A stretch of 64,000 nt of DNA from AM-0621 sp964386705. Its GTDB lineage: Bacteria; Planctomycetota; Planctomycetia; Planctomycetales; Planctomycetaceae. Position numbers and translations under genes: made by a program. The stretch is taken from the NCBI GenBank assembly GCA_964386705.1, contig CAYLTY010000013.1, positions 4,833 through 68,832 on the forward strand. Reading direction: 5' to 3'. The number at the start of each line of letters is the position of its first letter. Positions within the stretch are counted from its first letter, which is position 1. Below the pieces are notes generated by a model. The model had not been told where the DNA came from, did not search any database, and saw only the letters and a list, made by a program, of their open reading frames with translations. This document shows positions 43,111-51,561 of this stretch, in pieces.

Positions 43111-43671
43111 TCAGTTTGCAGTGGCTTCGTTGAGCGGATCGCCGGACTCATTGCCATCGTTGTTCGAGTCGCTGATCGGATCGACTTCGTCGGGCAACTC
43201 GCCCGCGTCGCGCAGGCGGTTGAGTTCATTGATCTGCAGCTCTTCCATCGTTCGCTTGGGAACGGGATCCAGGCGAGCGGCGCGAGCTTCCTCGGCTCGC
43301 TTCACCAGTTTGGGATCCGTGTCGAACTCTTCGTTCTGTGTGAGCTGCAACTCGGACAGGCGTGTTTGCCGTCGAATCAACTCTTCGAGCTTCTGCAGCG
43401 TCTGCTTTGAGCACAGTTTCTCGAACGCTTCCTTGGCGGTCGGAACGACGTCCAGCGGCCGGATCATACCATTCGATGCCAGCAGGTTGACGTCACTGCA
43501 TTCGACGTCGACGACGTCACCTGGCTTACCGGCGAGATAGCAGGCTTTCTCGCAATCCTCAGCGGTGATCTTTCCCGCGCTGTGCAGAGCCCGATACCTG
43601 CGAACGTCTTCAATCGACAGACCGGGACGTCGAACCTCGGTGCGTTGTGCCAGCACAACTTGGAGAGCCAT
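43111..43671 (-). CDS. Hypothetical tail-module protein (186 aa)
   Basis: A 186-residue protein from the ATG at 43671 (MALQVVLAQRTEVRRPGLSIEDVRRYRALHSAG). The middle contains a VVDVECSDVNLLASNGMIRPLD stretch, followed by a long charged helix (LEELIRRQTRLSELQLTQNEE) and an acidic tail. A host-type palindromic repeat abuts the start codon, so the usual ribosome binding site is missing. It lies between tail tube and chaperone genes. Confidence 0.7.
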   Translation of the reverse strand: MALQVVLAQRTEVRRPGLSIEDVRRYRALHSAGKITAEDCEKACYLAGKPGDVVDVECSDVNLLASNGMIRPLDVVPTAKEAFEKLCSKQTLQKLEELIRRQTRLSELQLTQNEEFDTDPKLVKRAEEARAARLDPVPKRTMEELQINELNRLRDAGELPDEVDPISDSNNDGNESGDPLNEATAN

Positions 43672-43672
43672 A

Positions 43673-43752
43673 GTTTGCATCCGTGCAAAGAGGGGTAGGA
43701 CGGACAATCCTGTCCGTCAAAGCGAAGGCGGACAGGATTGTCCGCCCTACAA
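43673..43752. repeat. Palindromic repeat shared with the host flank
   Basis: A 22-bp part, GTTTGCATCCGTGCAAAGAG plus GG, is identical to 58840-58861 in the host chromosome. It is followed by a long hairpin whose arms are GTAGGACGGACAATCCTGTC and its imperfect complement (GCGGACAGGATTGTCCGCCC). This looks like a planctomycete REP-type element inserted between tail tube and the next gene. Confidence 0.7.
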
Positions 43753-43763
43753 AGATTGAAGCG

Positions 43764-44183
43764 TTACGTCGTCCAGGTGGGCTGACCGTCGATCGCTGTC
43801 GAGCTGACCTTGAACTTCATGCCCTCTTTGAGAGCGGTCATCAGCTCCCACTTGGCGGCAGCCGTCGTGAACTCCTGCACTGAGGCGCCGACGTTGGAGT
43901 AGGTGATCTGCCAATCGATCTTCTCGGCCGCGGCGATCTTCGTCCGAATGGCCAGGTGACCCGCCAGCGCTTCATCAAAGAAGCCCTCGGCCATGAAACC
44001 ATCGGACTTGGTGTAGCCCGTGGGTTCGTGCTTCTCGCCCTTATCCGCCTGGTCGATGTCGGTCGACTCGAAGGCGGTGTTCTCGATGCTCGGACTCTGC
44101 AACGCAGTGAGCTGACTGACGGCCGTCATCACGCTACTGACGTCGATCTTGAGGAGCGTGCCTTTGACTTTCTGAGCTGACAT
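43764..44183 (-). CDS. Major tail tube protein
   Basis: A 139-residue protein (MSAQKVKGTLLKIDVSSVMTAVSQLTALQSPSIENTAFESTDID... GYTKSDGFMAEGFFDEALAGHLAI... AAKWELMTALKEGMKFKVSS). Size, beta-rich composition and position before the chaperones and tape measure fit the tail tube of siphophages. Confidence 0.82.
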   Translation of the reverse strand: MSAQKVKGTLLKIDVSSVMTAVSQLTALQSPSIENTAFESTDIDQADKGEKHEPTGYTKSDGFMAEGFFDEALAGHLAIRTKIAAAEKIDWQITYSNVGASVQEFTTAAAKWELMTALKEGMKFKVSSTAIDGQPTWTT

Positions 44184-44252
44184 AGATCACCCAACTGAGG
44201 CCGGAACGGAAACCAGAACGTGCGATGCCAGAACGCGAGCCGTTGCGCTGAG

Positions 44253-44693
44253 CTACTGCTCTGCCTTCAGAGACGAAGCATCGGTGACGTCGACGACGTC
44301 GTAGCTCGTCCCGCCCTTGCCGAACTTCCGCATCACCCATTGTTCATAGAGCAGGGTCACGCGCTTACCTCCGACTTCCGCGACCTGCAGTCGTCGGGCG
44401 ACGTCGTCGTTCGACACCGAGAAATGGAAGATCGCGGGTTGTACGATGTGATGGCCATGCTCATCGGTGGTCGAGGTCGTGTAGCCGAGGTTGAGTTCGC
44501 CTTCCCACGTTTTCCACCAGATGCCGCGCTTGCTGAGCTTCTGGATCACTCCCGATCGGGACCCGTCTGAAAACTTCCATTCAGCGGCTCCGGTGATCTT
44601 CAACACCGTCGTGCCGGCGAATGCGAACACGAACAACACGACGGCAATCAGGCCGGAGACAACTTGCCAATCAATGGTTCTGGAACGACGCAT
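44253..44693 (-). CDS. Single-pass membrane protein in the tail module
   Basis: A 146-residue protein with AAGGAG 6 bp before the ATG. A basic start and a membrane helix (VVSGLIAVVLFVFAFAGTTVL) are followed by a beta-rich domain (AAEWKFSDGSRSGVIQKLSKRGIWWKTWEGELNLGYTTS). It resembles cellular small membrane proteins in phage or host genomes. A membrane protein here is unusual for a virion part; superinfection exclusion or accessory function is possible. Confidence 0.72.
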   Translation of the reverse strand: MRRSRTIDWQVVSGLIAVVLFVFAFAGTTVLKITGAAEWKFSDGSRSGVIQKLSKRGIWWKTWEGELNLGYTTSTTDEHGHHIVQPAIFHFSVSNDDVARRLQVAEVGGKRVTLLYEQWVMRKFGKGGTSYDVVDVTDASSLKAEQ

Positions 44694-44715
44694 GAGAAAC
44701 TCCTTCGAAGTGCAG

Positions 44716-45162
44716 CTACGCGGCTGAGTCGAAACCGATCGTCAACAGCGCGGCGTAGCGGTAGATGGATTGCTGGGTTCCGGCCGCCGAGACGAGTTCG
44801 CCATTCGGCACGTGGCTACCGGGATCGTCGACGTCGATCTCGGCGAACGGAGCGGCCGTGGTGGCACCGACAGTCACGTTGACGCCTGGTGCATCTCGGA
44901 GCGCGTTGACGACGGCGCTGCAGATCCGTGACGCGTCGATCGCCTTCAGCGCGCGGCACGTGATCTCGACGATGGGGAACTGCAGGTTCTCGCCGAGACC
45001 GTCGAACGTGTCCTGATAACCGTCATGGCTGACTTCGTAGTAGACGTCGGGCAACGCGGAACCTTCCGGAACGAACTCACCACATTGGATGCGGTCGCTG
45101 ACCAAGTCCGTCACTCCCGTCACCGAACACAGGTACGCGCGGAGCGCCTCTTCGATAATCAC
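44716..45162 (-). CDS. Tail completion protein (DUF3168-like)
   Basis: A 148-residue protein with a GTG start overlapping the stop of the lipase gene (GTGA). The sequence IIEEALRAYLCSVTGVTDLVSDRI...YYEVSHDGYQDTFDGL...FPIVEITCRALKAIDASRICSAVVNAL has the DUF3168 pattern of tail completion proteins. It is in the expected place between the gp10-like gene and the tail tube. Confidence 0.82.
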   Translation of the reverse strand: MIIEEALRAYLCSVTGVTDLVSDRIQCGEFVPEGSALPDVYYEVSHDGYQDTFDGLGENLQFPIVEITCRALKAIDASRICSAVVNALRDAPGVNVTVGATTAAPFAEIDVDDPGSHVPNGELVSAAGTQQSIYRYAALLTIGFDSAA

Positions 45163-45971
45163 TCGTGCTTCTCCAAAGCGTCGAGGTACGAGTCGATGAA
45201 GTGATCTTCGACGGCGTCCATCCGGTAACCCCGCACGGTTTCGCGGAGTCGCTGGTACCAGGTCGGCTGATCGATCAGCTCGCCGTCTTCCGTGACGAGC
45301 ACGAGCTCGCCAGCGTGGCGGTATCGCCAGCAGTTCGAGATTCCCGGTACCAACGGCACACAGTCGTTGCTGTGGACGACGCGATAATGCTCCCAGCACG
45401 GCGCGTAGTATTCGACGAACGTGTCGATGTCGGCGGCCGCATCCCAGTTGAGCACGCGCGGAGCTCCGAACGTGAAGATGTCTGGTACATCCAGCTTTTG
45501 CGTCACTCGCGTGAAGGCGTCGATCTCGGAGAGGCCACCGCCTTTACTGTGCCCGAGAAGCACCAGCTTGCGATCGCCCTGGCAATAGTCGAGTACTCGA
45601 CGCAGCTCCTTCTGAAGCGCTGCGAATTCCGCCAGCATTCCCGCGTGAACTCGACGCCCAAGATAGTTGGAACGTCGGGCTTGAAAGTTCCGCAGCCAAG
45701 CGGGAATCGAATGCGCTGGCGTGCCTCGGTAGGCCACAATGCAGACCTGCCCGGTGGTGGCGACGCAGACTTGAGCGTCGAGGCACGCTTCCGGCCGGTG
45801 GATGTTGATGACTTCCGAAAACCCAGCTCCAGCACGTGCTGAGAGGTCGAACCATTTCACGTCGTCGCCGTAGCAGAACTCGGCGCATTGAGCTGCCGCG
45901 ATGAGCCTGGTGCGGAGTGAAACACGTCGGTCGATCAACGTGTCGAAGCGGTAGGTGATGGGCTTGGTCAT
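45159..45971 (-). CDS. Class 3 lipase-like alpha/beta hydrolase
   Basis: A 270-residue enzyme of the lipase class 3 fold. Evidence: nucleophile elbow GHSKGG (S142), FGAPRV (168-173), acid D203 in HSNDCVPLVPG and H257 in DAVEDHFIDSYLDAL, which together make a complete triad in the family's order. There is no signal peptide. It lies between head-completion genes and is translationally coupled to the tail completion gene, so it is phage DNA. It could be a virion enzyme acting on the host outer membrane during entry, or a lysis enzyme; both are inferences. Confidence 0.87.
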   Translation of the reverse strand: MTKPITYRFDTLIDRRVSLRTRLIAAAQCAEFCYGDDVKWFDLSARAGAGFSEVINIHRPEACLDAQVCVATTGQVCIVAYRGTPAHSIPAWLRNFQARRSNYLGRRVHAGMLAEFAALQKELRRVLDYCQGDRKLVLLGHSKGGGLSEIDAFTRVTQKLDVPDIFTFGAPRVLNWDAAADIDTFVEYYAPCWEHYRVVHSNDCVPLVPGISNCWRYRHAGELVLVTEDGELIDQPTWYQRLRETVRGYRMDAVEDHFIDSYLDALEKHE

Positions 45972-45995
45972 GCCCGAACGGGCATGCTTGCGCGA

Positions 45996-46511
45996 TCACC
46001 GCAGTTGTTGAGCGATCACGCGCCGAGCGGTCTCGCTGAGCTGACCTTCGCGGCCGCTGAGGCGTTTCATCGCCCGTTGGATGACGCGGATCGGTTTAAT
46101 GCGACCGCTGTAGCGAACCGGGTTGCCCGTCTCTCGAGTACGACGGCCACCACCCTTCACGCGCCAGCTGCGTCGCCCCGTGAATCGGTCCTGAGTTCCC
46201 AAGATGAACCAATGCACGTTGTTGCCGCTCAGTCCGACGCCGCTGCGGCCGTTGGAGCGTCGTGAGCGAGCTGCGTAGCCGCGTCCGACGCCGAAGCCGA
46301 CTTTGCCGCCGTAGTTGCGTCCTACGCGAAGCCCGCGACGTCCAACGGTGGTATGCAACGCCGCTTTCAGTTCCGGACTGAGTTCGTTGTCCGCGTCGAG
46401 CTCGTCGTGAATGGCGTCTTCAAAGTCGTCCATCACTTCGTTGATGATCGCTCGCGCGACCTTTTCCGGAATCTCTTCTTCCAACCTGGCCAGCGCTTCC
46501 ATCAGGTCCAT
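45996..46511 (-). CDS. HK97 gp10-like head-tail protein
   Basis: A 171-residue basic protein. A helical N-terminus (LMEALARLEEEIPEKVARAIINEVMDDFEDAIHDEL) and an Arg/Gly-rich core are as in gp10-family proteins. The ATG overlaps the stop of the head closure gene (TGATG). Order after head closure supports the assignment; the sequence itself is diverged. Confidence 0.65.
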   Translation of the reverse strand: MDLMEALARLEEEIPEKVARAIINEVMDDFEDAIHDELDADNELSPELKAALHTTVGRRGLRVGRNYGGKVGFGVGRGYAARSRRSNGRSGVGLSGNNVHWFILGTQDRFTGRRSWRVKGGGRRTRETGNPVRYSGRIKPIRVIQRAMKRLSGREGQLSETARRVIAQQLR

Positions 46512-46864
46512 CACAACACTCCGAGCTTGGCCTCAAGGATGAGTTCTCGCTGCAAGCCGTCCGGATCCCGCGGCAGAGACGTGATGGCCAGCACTTGGTT
46601 ATTCGGTCTGACCAGACGATGCGTGTTTGTCGCCGCCAATGCGGCCGGGCTGTAACGCACGGTGATGACATGCGTGGTCTCGGCAGACGTCACGCCCTTG
46701 CTTTTGGCTTCGGTGGATCCGACGGCGAGCACTTCCGCAAAGAGCGTTGTCACTGCGTCCCAGTTGCCTGCGTCGGTGGTGTCGATGTGACCGAGAGCGT
46801 CTTTCGTGCGGTTCGATTTGGGCCGCTGCAAGGCCAGCGGTTCGCGGAACTTTGCGGCGGGCAT
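46511..46864 (-). CDS. Head closure protein (SPP1 gp16-like)
   Basis: A 117-residue protein with the head-tail joining pattern: FREPLALQRPKSNRTKDALGHIDTTDAGNWDAVTTLFAEVLAV, then VTSAETTHVITVRY and NTHRLVRPNNQVLAITSLPRDPD. GGAG, overlapping the preceding stop, precedes the ATG. Confidence 0.85.
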   Translation of the reverse strand: MPAAKFREPLALQRPKSNRTKDALGHIDTTDAGNWDAVTTLFAEVLAVGSTEAKSKGVTSAETTHVITVRYSPAALAATNTHRLVRPNNQVLAITSLPRDPDGLQRELILEAKLGVL

Positions 46865-46867
46865 CGG

Positions 46868-47494
46868 TTACTCCAGGAGCAAGGCGGCTGCCATCGTGTC
46901 GGCAATCCGATCGTCTCGAACGCGATGGGGAGAGCACAGCGCCTCGACGCAGTCGATCACGGTTCCGCTGAGTTGTTTGGTCGCTTCACGGTGCTCAAAC
47001 AGGTCGGCTGCCGCCAGCAGGATCGCGGCGCGGAGTTCGTTCGGTACGTTGCTCGCAGCGGAACCGAAACCGGCGACGAAGGTGATCGTCACGGCTTCCG
47101 GGTAACCATCCAGCGTCGCCGGCCAGAAGCCGTTCGCTGCGACAATCGCGCCGGGCTCGGAGCTGGTACTCAGCCAGTAGCTTTCAGCTTCCAACTCCTG
47201 CTCGTCGCCCCGTGGGTCGAGGTACTCGATCGAGGTGACCGACACCAGCCGCGGCATCGGCAGGAAGATGCGTTTGGAATCGCGGCTCGACCACAGCGGG
47301 AAACTCGGCAACGTCAGCTGCCAGGTCTGGTTGATCAGCGCCCGCCAGGTGAGCTGCTCGACGCGTTCGATCGCCGCCGCCAGGTAGATCCCCAGTGCGG
47401 TATCTTCGCTGTCCCAACTGATGCGCAGGTGGGCTTTGAGTTCCGCCAGCGTGACGGGCAGTGCTGCAGGTGCGACGGTACGTTTCAAACCCAT
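46868..47494 (-). CDS. Head-tail connector protein (gp6/gp15-like)
   Basis: A 208-residue protein with the usual adaptor start (PVTLAELKAHLRISWDSEDTALGIYLAAAIERVEQLTWRALINQTWQLTL) and the helical PNELRAAILLAAADLFEHRE segment near the end. It docks under the portal. GGAG is 7 bp before the ATG. Confidence 0.9.
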   Translation of the reverse strand: MGLKRTVAPAALPVTLAELKAHLRISWDSEDTALGIYLAAAIERVEQLTWRALINQTWQLTLPSFPLWSSRDSKRIFLPMPRLVSVTSIEYLDPRGDEQELEAESYWLSTSSEPGAIVAANGFWPATLDGYPEAVTITFVAGFGSAASNVPNELRAAILLAAADLFEHREATKQLSGTVIDCVEALCSPHRVRDDRIADTMAAALLLE

Positions 47495-47584
47495 CGGACT
47501 ACTCCACGCAAAAGGCCGAGGGAGTCAGAGCTCACTCGGCCTTGTTCTGAATCGAACAGCGGACGCCGGACGCTTCAACGACGT

Positions 47585-47878
47585 CTAGTTACGTCTCGCG
47601 GGCGGCCGGGGTTTCGGGGCTTCTGACTCGCCTGACTTGGACTGGGCGGCCGCATCGCCGTTTCCGGTGTCGGCAGGCGGTGTGAGAGGCCGACTTGGCT
47701 CGCCATCAGCAGGAGCGCTGCCAGCGACGGGGATATTCTTCGGTGCATCGAGATTCACTCCCATTCCATGTTCAACGAGGAACGTGACCGTCGCCGGATC
47801 TTCGACGTCGATCTCATCATCCTTGCCGCCAACAGCGCCCGGAATGTTGCTGTACCCACTGAGTTTCACGCGTGCCAT
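47585..47878 (-). CDS. Hypothetical head protein (97 aa)
   Basis: A 97-residue acidic protein (MARVKLSGYSNIPGAVGGKDDEIDVEDPATVTFLVEHGMGVNL) with a Pro/Ala-rich tail, between capsid and connector genes. It starts 8 bp after a TTTTCTCAAGAAAA box whose AAAAGGT may serve as ribosome binding site. Similar small proteins occur after capsid genes in HK97-type phages. Confidence 0.7.
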   Translation of the reverse strand: MARVKLSGYSNIPGAVGGKDDEIDVEDPATVTFLVEHGMGVNLDAPKNIPVAGSAPADGEPSRPLTPPADTGNGDAAAQSKSGESEAPKPRPPARRN

Positions 47879-47886
47879 TGGTGACC

Positions 47887-47900
47887 TTTTCTTGAGAAAA
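47887..47900 (-). promoter_or_regulatory. 14-bp motif, site before the small head gene
   Basis: TTTTCTCAAGAAAA on the minus strand in the capsid/head-protein gap, followed by GGTCACCA and the start codon. Confidence 0.45.
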
Positions 47901-47946
47901 GCGGGGCGGATGCAACGGCGCAACGGCCTCGCGACAGCTTGACGAA

Positions 47947-49365
47947 TTAGGAAGCGGCAGTGACGAGGTACTTCGCCGCGGCCGTGTTGCACCAGCGGGC
48001 ATCCATGCGCATCAGAGCGATGAACGCGACTTCGTCGGTGTCGGCATATCGCTCCTCGAGTCGGCGCAACCGCAACGAGCCAACGTCGCGAATGCAGTAC
48101 TTCGAGAAGTCGCCGAAGATCATCACCTTCTTGGACGCCGTCACGGCGCTGTCCATGTACTGGTTGATGGTCAACGGGTAACCAGCGAGACGATCGGGGA
48201 CGCCGGCCAGCGCGCCTTGCATCCACAGATAGTTGCCCTGACCGTCTTTCAGCTTGCGGACGTAAACGACGATGTTGTCGTGCATCATGAAGCCGACCTT
48301 GTCGCCGACCCGGTAGCCGGGATCGATCGAGTGAGTCAGCTCAATGACATTGTCCGCAGTGAAGGCCGTCGCAGACGATGAGGTCGCTCCGGCGCTGATG
48401 CCTACGGAAACGCCCTGCGGAGTGCCGCTGCCGTTAGCCGTGGTCATCTTGCTGGTCGTGATCCTGGCGAGGCGTTCGCCCAGCAGACCGCCGAGAACCA
48501 CCGCGAAGTTGAACGGCGAATCTTCGAGCAGTTCCCACGACACGCGGACCGACTTCGACGTGAACTTATAGGCGTTCCACGTCAGCTTGCTCAGCGCGGG
48601 ATTCACGCTGGTGTCGAGATCGAGCGAGGAGAGTTCGTCGACTTGAGCGCCCGTATTCGCGGTGTCATCGAGACCGGGCCAGCCCAGTGGGTTGCCGTTA
48701 GACGTTCGCATCACGCTGGCCACAGGACGCGGACCACCAATGGTCAGCAGCTTGTTCTCGAAGGAGAGAATCAGGTCGGTCGGAATGGTGTGGCCACCAT
48801 CTGCAGCCACGGCGACGCTCATCGAAGCGCGTTGCAGGCGCTGAGCGGTGGGTTGACCGCCGGACATCCATGCGGATTCACGCGTGTTGTAGAGCTCGGT
48901 GGGCGTCAGATTGAGACGATGGCGCTTGGCGTTGAGACTGAAACCGCAGCGGCGAGCAGCTTCACGCTGTTCACGACTTGGCCCCTTGTCGTGAGCCATT
49001 CGCAACCAGCCCTGCAGAGCCAGCAACTGATCGCGCTCCAGCGCCCGAGGGTCGCCTCGATCGCGGGCGCTGAAGTCGTCGCGACCTGGCTCGGGGCGCT
49101 GACGCTTCAAATCCTGCTCGATGTCACCCAAGCGCTTGAGACGCTCTTCCCGTTGCGTGACGCGCTGGCGCTCGCCTTCCAGTTCGACTTCGCGTGTCTT
49201 CAGCTCGTCGTATTCGGTGGACATCCGCGTGAACTCGGCATCGTCTTCAGCCGGCCAGTCACCTTGCGTTTGCTTGTGCTTGTCGCGAAGAGCCAGCATC
49301 TGGTTGCCGACCTTCGTTCGCTGTTCAAAGACTTGAGTGAGGGTGAGACCTGTCGCAATGACCAT
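47947..49365 (-). CDS. Major capsid protein, HK97 fold
   Basis: A 472-residue protein from the ATG at 49365 (AAGGA 7 bp upstream). The N-terminal 130 residues are a charged coiled coil (delta/scaffold domain), followed by the shell domain (SMSVAADGGHTIPTDLILSFENKLL, SKSVRVSWELLEDSPFNFAVVLGGLLGERLARITTSKMTTANGSGTPQGV, GFMMHDNIVVYVRKLKDGQGNYLWMQ, PLTINQYMDSAVTASKKVMIFGDFSKYCIRDV). The neighbouring protease should remove the delta domain during maturation. Confidence 0.95.
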   Translation of the reverse strand: MVIATGLTLTQVFEQRTKVGNQMLALRDKHKQTQGDWPAEDDAEFTRMSTEYDELKTREVELEGERQRVTQREERLKRLGDIEQDLKRQRPEPGRDDFSARDRGDPRALERDQLLALQGWLRMAHDKGPSREQREAARRCGFSLNAKRHRLNLTPTELYNTRESAWMSGGQPTAQRLQRASMSVAVAADGGHTIPTDLILSFENKLLTIGGPRPVASVMRTSNGNPLGWPGLDDTANTGAQVDELSSLDLDTSVNPALSKLTWNAYKFTSKSVRVSWELLEDSPFNFAVVLGGLLGERLARITTSKMTTANGSGTPQGVSVGISAGATSSSATAFTADNVIELTHSIDPGYRVGDKVGFMMHDNIVVYVRKLKDGQGNYLWMQGALAGVPDRLAGYPLTINQYMDSAVTASKKVMIFGDFSKYCIRDVGSLRLRRLEERYADTDEVAFIALMRMDARWCNTAAAKYLVTAAS

Positions 49366-49424
49366 TCGAGCTTCCTTGCTGGAGTGACGGGCGGCTTCCT
49401 TGCTGCCAAACACTCAGGCGGGGC

Positions 49425-50117
49425 TCATTGCGCGCGACGCAGGTCCAGATCGATTTCGACGGCGCGCAGCATGCGGCTGCGGTTTACGGCCGAGCTGCGG
49501 GACTGACGCCAGGTGTCACGGCTCTCGCGGGCGCTGCGGATGTGGGTCTCAAGCCATTCGCGGTACCGACTGACGGGCGCTGCTTTCGCACCGCCAGCGT
49601 CGGAGCGAACGTCAGCCGTTGTCGACTCGTAGGCCGGCCACACGACGGGGCCAACTTCGAGCAGTTCGACGTCGGTGATCTCACGAATCCAGATCGTGAT
49701 GTCTTCGCGGCGTTCCTCGCGCCAGACTGATTCCAGCGGAAAGAACATGAAGCTCGCGCCGTCGACGTCTTTCCGCTGAACCGCTTCCAGCACGTCTGCC
49801 CGGGCGTTGGGCGGAGTGACGTCGTACCGCAGGCCGGTCGCGTCGACGGACAGTGCCAGCGTGTTCGAGGAGGTCCGCCCGAGCAGCAGATTGCTGTCGT
49901 GGTTGAACAAACTTCGGACGTCGGCATTTTTCTGAATTGCCGAATCGAACGCGCCGGGCATTATCCGCTCGACCATGTCGTACCACAGCCAGTATTCAGT
50001 GCCGGGATCGTCGGCGCGATAGAACACGGCACCGTAACCGTGAATCGACTTCGGTTGCTCGGCGCCAACGTCACGGAGCTGCGGAGCGGAGCGGGTCTGA
50101 CCGGGCGAAAGTTTCAT
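49425..50117 (-). CDS. Prohead protease (HK97/S78 type)
   Basis: A 230-residue protease. Signature elements: IHGYGAVFYRADD, MVERIMPGAFDSAI, VRSLFNHDSNLLLGRTSSNTLAL (catalytic His in FNH) and DVDGASFMFFP (catalytic Ser in ASF). Located between portal and capsid genes as in HK97. Confidence 0.93.
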   Translation of the reverse strand: MKLSPGQTRSAPQLRDVGAEQPKSIHGYGAVFYRADDPGTEYWLWYDMVERIMPGAFDSAIQKNADVRSLFNHDSNLLLGRTSSNTLALSVDATGLRYDVTPPNARADVLEAVQRKDVDGASFMFFPLESVWREERREDITIWIREITDVELLEVGPVVWPAYESTTADVRSDAGGAKAAPVSRYREWLETHIRSARESRDTWRQSRSSAVNRSRMLRAVEIDLDLRRAQ

Positions 50118-50187
50118 AGGTCACCAAACAGGGAAGTGCGATCAGCGTGAACACGATGTTTCAACAGCTTCAGGGCCTGATGCGCGA

Positions 50188-51537
50188 TCAAACCGGCTGA
50201 CCGTTCTCGTCGGTGTCATCCTGCGTTTCGTCGTTGGTGCCGTCTTTGGGTTTCAGATCATCGCTCTGAGGCTCATCCGGGTTGCCGCCTTGCTTGCCCA
50301 TGTTGAGCGGATCCAGCATCACGTCGCCCCCTGGTACCGGCGGCATGTTCTCGCGGCGACGAACTTCGTTCTGCAGCATCCACGGTCGACCGCCGAGCGC
50401 CATGCGGTAGTACGACGCTCGCGCGGCGAGGTTCGACCTCAGCAGAGCTTCACGAACGAACTCAAAGAAGTGCGATTCGGATTCCTGCTCTTCGGTGGTC
50501 AGCAGTTTGCGACGGCATTCGAGTTCCCAGCGGACGAACCACGGGTCGAAGGCTTCGTCGAGCGTGGATTGATTCTCCTGCTCAAGCGACGCATAGGCGG
50601 CGCGACCTTCACCGCCGAGCTTGTGCGGCGGCAGATGCAGCCAGTTCGACGCGCTGACCAGGTCGAACTTGCGGGACTCGATCAACTGTGCGTCAGCCGC
50701 GCTGACTTGAATCGGGTTGGCTTTCGCGCCTTCTTCGAGCAGCGCGGTCTCGTGCAGCCGGGCGTCGCGATTGTTGCCGGGAAGTGATCTCTTCCAACTG
50801 GCCTTCAACCGCGCATACGCGGGCGCGGTCATCTGCTTGGGAACTTCGATGATGATGTGCGGCGTCATCGCGTCGCGGAAGAACGTGGCTTCGTGCTTTA
50901 CCTTCGCGATCGCGGCGCCGAAGTCTGTCTTGGCCAGCTCGATGACGCTGTACCCGGTGAGGCCGTCGAACCCGAGCCCGTGAATGTGCAGGACTTCGTC
51001 GGGGAACAGGGTGACCATCTCGGAGTGTTTGTCTTCGAGCGTTCCACCGATCGACGTCACGTAGTACAGCTGGCCGTTGACGCGAACCGGGTAGGTACGA
51101 TCGGGCAGCAGCAGGTTCAACCGGAGCGGTGTCCCATCCGGAGCGCGTTTGATGTACGCGAACCCGCCGCCCTGCAGGATCGCGTGGGCTGTCATCGTCT
51201 CGCGGAGCGTGAACGCGGTCATCTCGGGGTTGGCGTTCCACCGCACCAGCCGGTGCGACGGGTGCTTGATGTCGCGTTCTTTTTTTTCCTCAGTCCCGCG
51301 CCAGCAGTAGCACGGAATTTTACCGACCGTGCCGGAGATCAGGCCGACACCGCGATACAAGGCCGACAAGGTGAGTGCCGTGCGTCGCGAAACTCGCTCG
51401 CCGCTGACGGAGCGCCCGCCACCGTCGAACATATCGTCCCAGCCATCCGGGTCCGTCAGCGAGAGCTGCGGATCCTCAAGAGACCGCGACAATGCTGATA
51501 ACGAACGGGCGGCAAGTGTGCGGAGTTTCTGGAACAT
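50188..51537 (-). CDS. Portal protein, HK97 type
   Basis: A 449-residue protein with the phage portal pattern: SGERVSRRTALTLSALYRGVGLISGTVGKIPCYCWRG, MTAFTLRETMTAHAILQGGGFAYIKRAPDG, VLHIHGLGFDGLTGYSVIELAK, and SRKFDLVSASNWLHLPPHKLGG. The acidic end is Asp/Glu/Asn-rich. It forms the dodecameric ring for DNA entry. Confidence 0.95.
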   Translation of the reverse strand: MFQKLRTLAARSLSALSRSLEDPQLSLTDPDGWDDMFDGGGRSVSGERVSRRTALTLSALYRGVGLISGTVGKIPCYCWRGTEEKKERDIKHPSHRLVRWNANPEMTAFTLRETMTAHAILQGGGFAYIKRAPDGTPLRLNLLLPDRTYPVRVNGQLYYVTSIGGTLEDKHSEMVTLFPDEVLHIHGLGFDGLTGYSVIELAKTDFGAAIAKVKHEATFFRDAMTPHIIIEVPKQMTAPAYARLKASWKRSLPGNNRDARLHETALLEEGAKANPIQVSAADAQLIESRKFDLVSASNWLHLPPHKLGGEGRAAYASLEQENQSTLDEAFDPWFVRWELECRRKLLTTEEQESESHFFEFVREALLRSNLAARASYYRMALGGRPWMLQNEVRRRENMPPVPGGDVMLDPLNMGKQGGNPDEPQSDDLKPKDGTNDETQDDTDENGQPV

Positions 51538-51561
51538 GCCAGAACGCTGGCCCGTGCGCTG

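Noticed and set aside
46595..47626. 343-residue open frame on the plus strand
   Set aside because: It lies opposite the clearly recognised head closure and connector genes and has an Arg/Gly-rich antisense-like composition.
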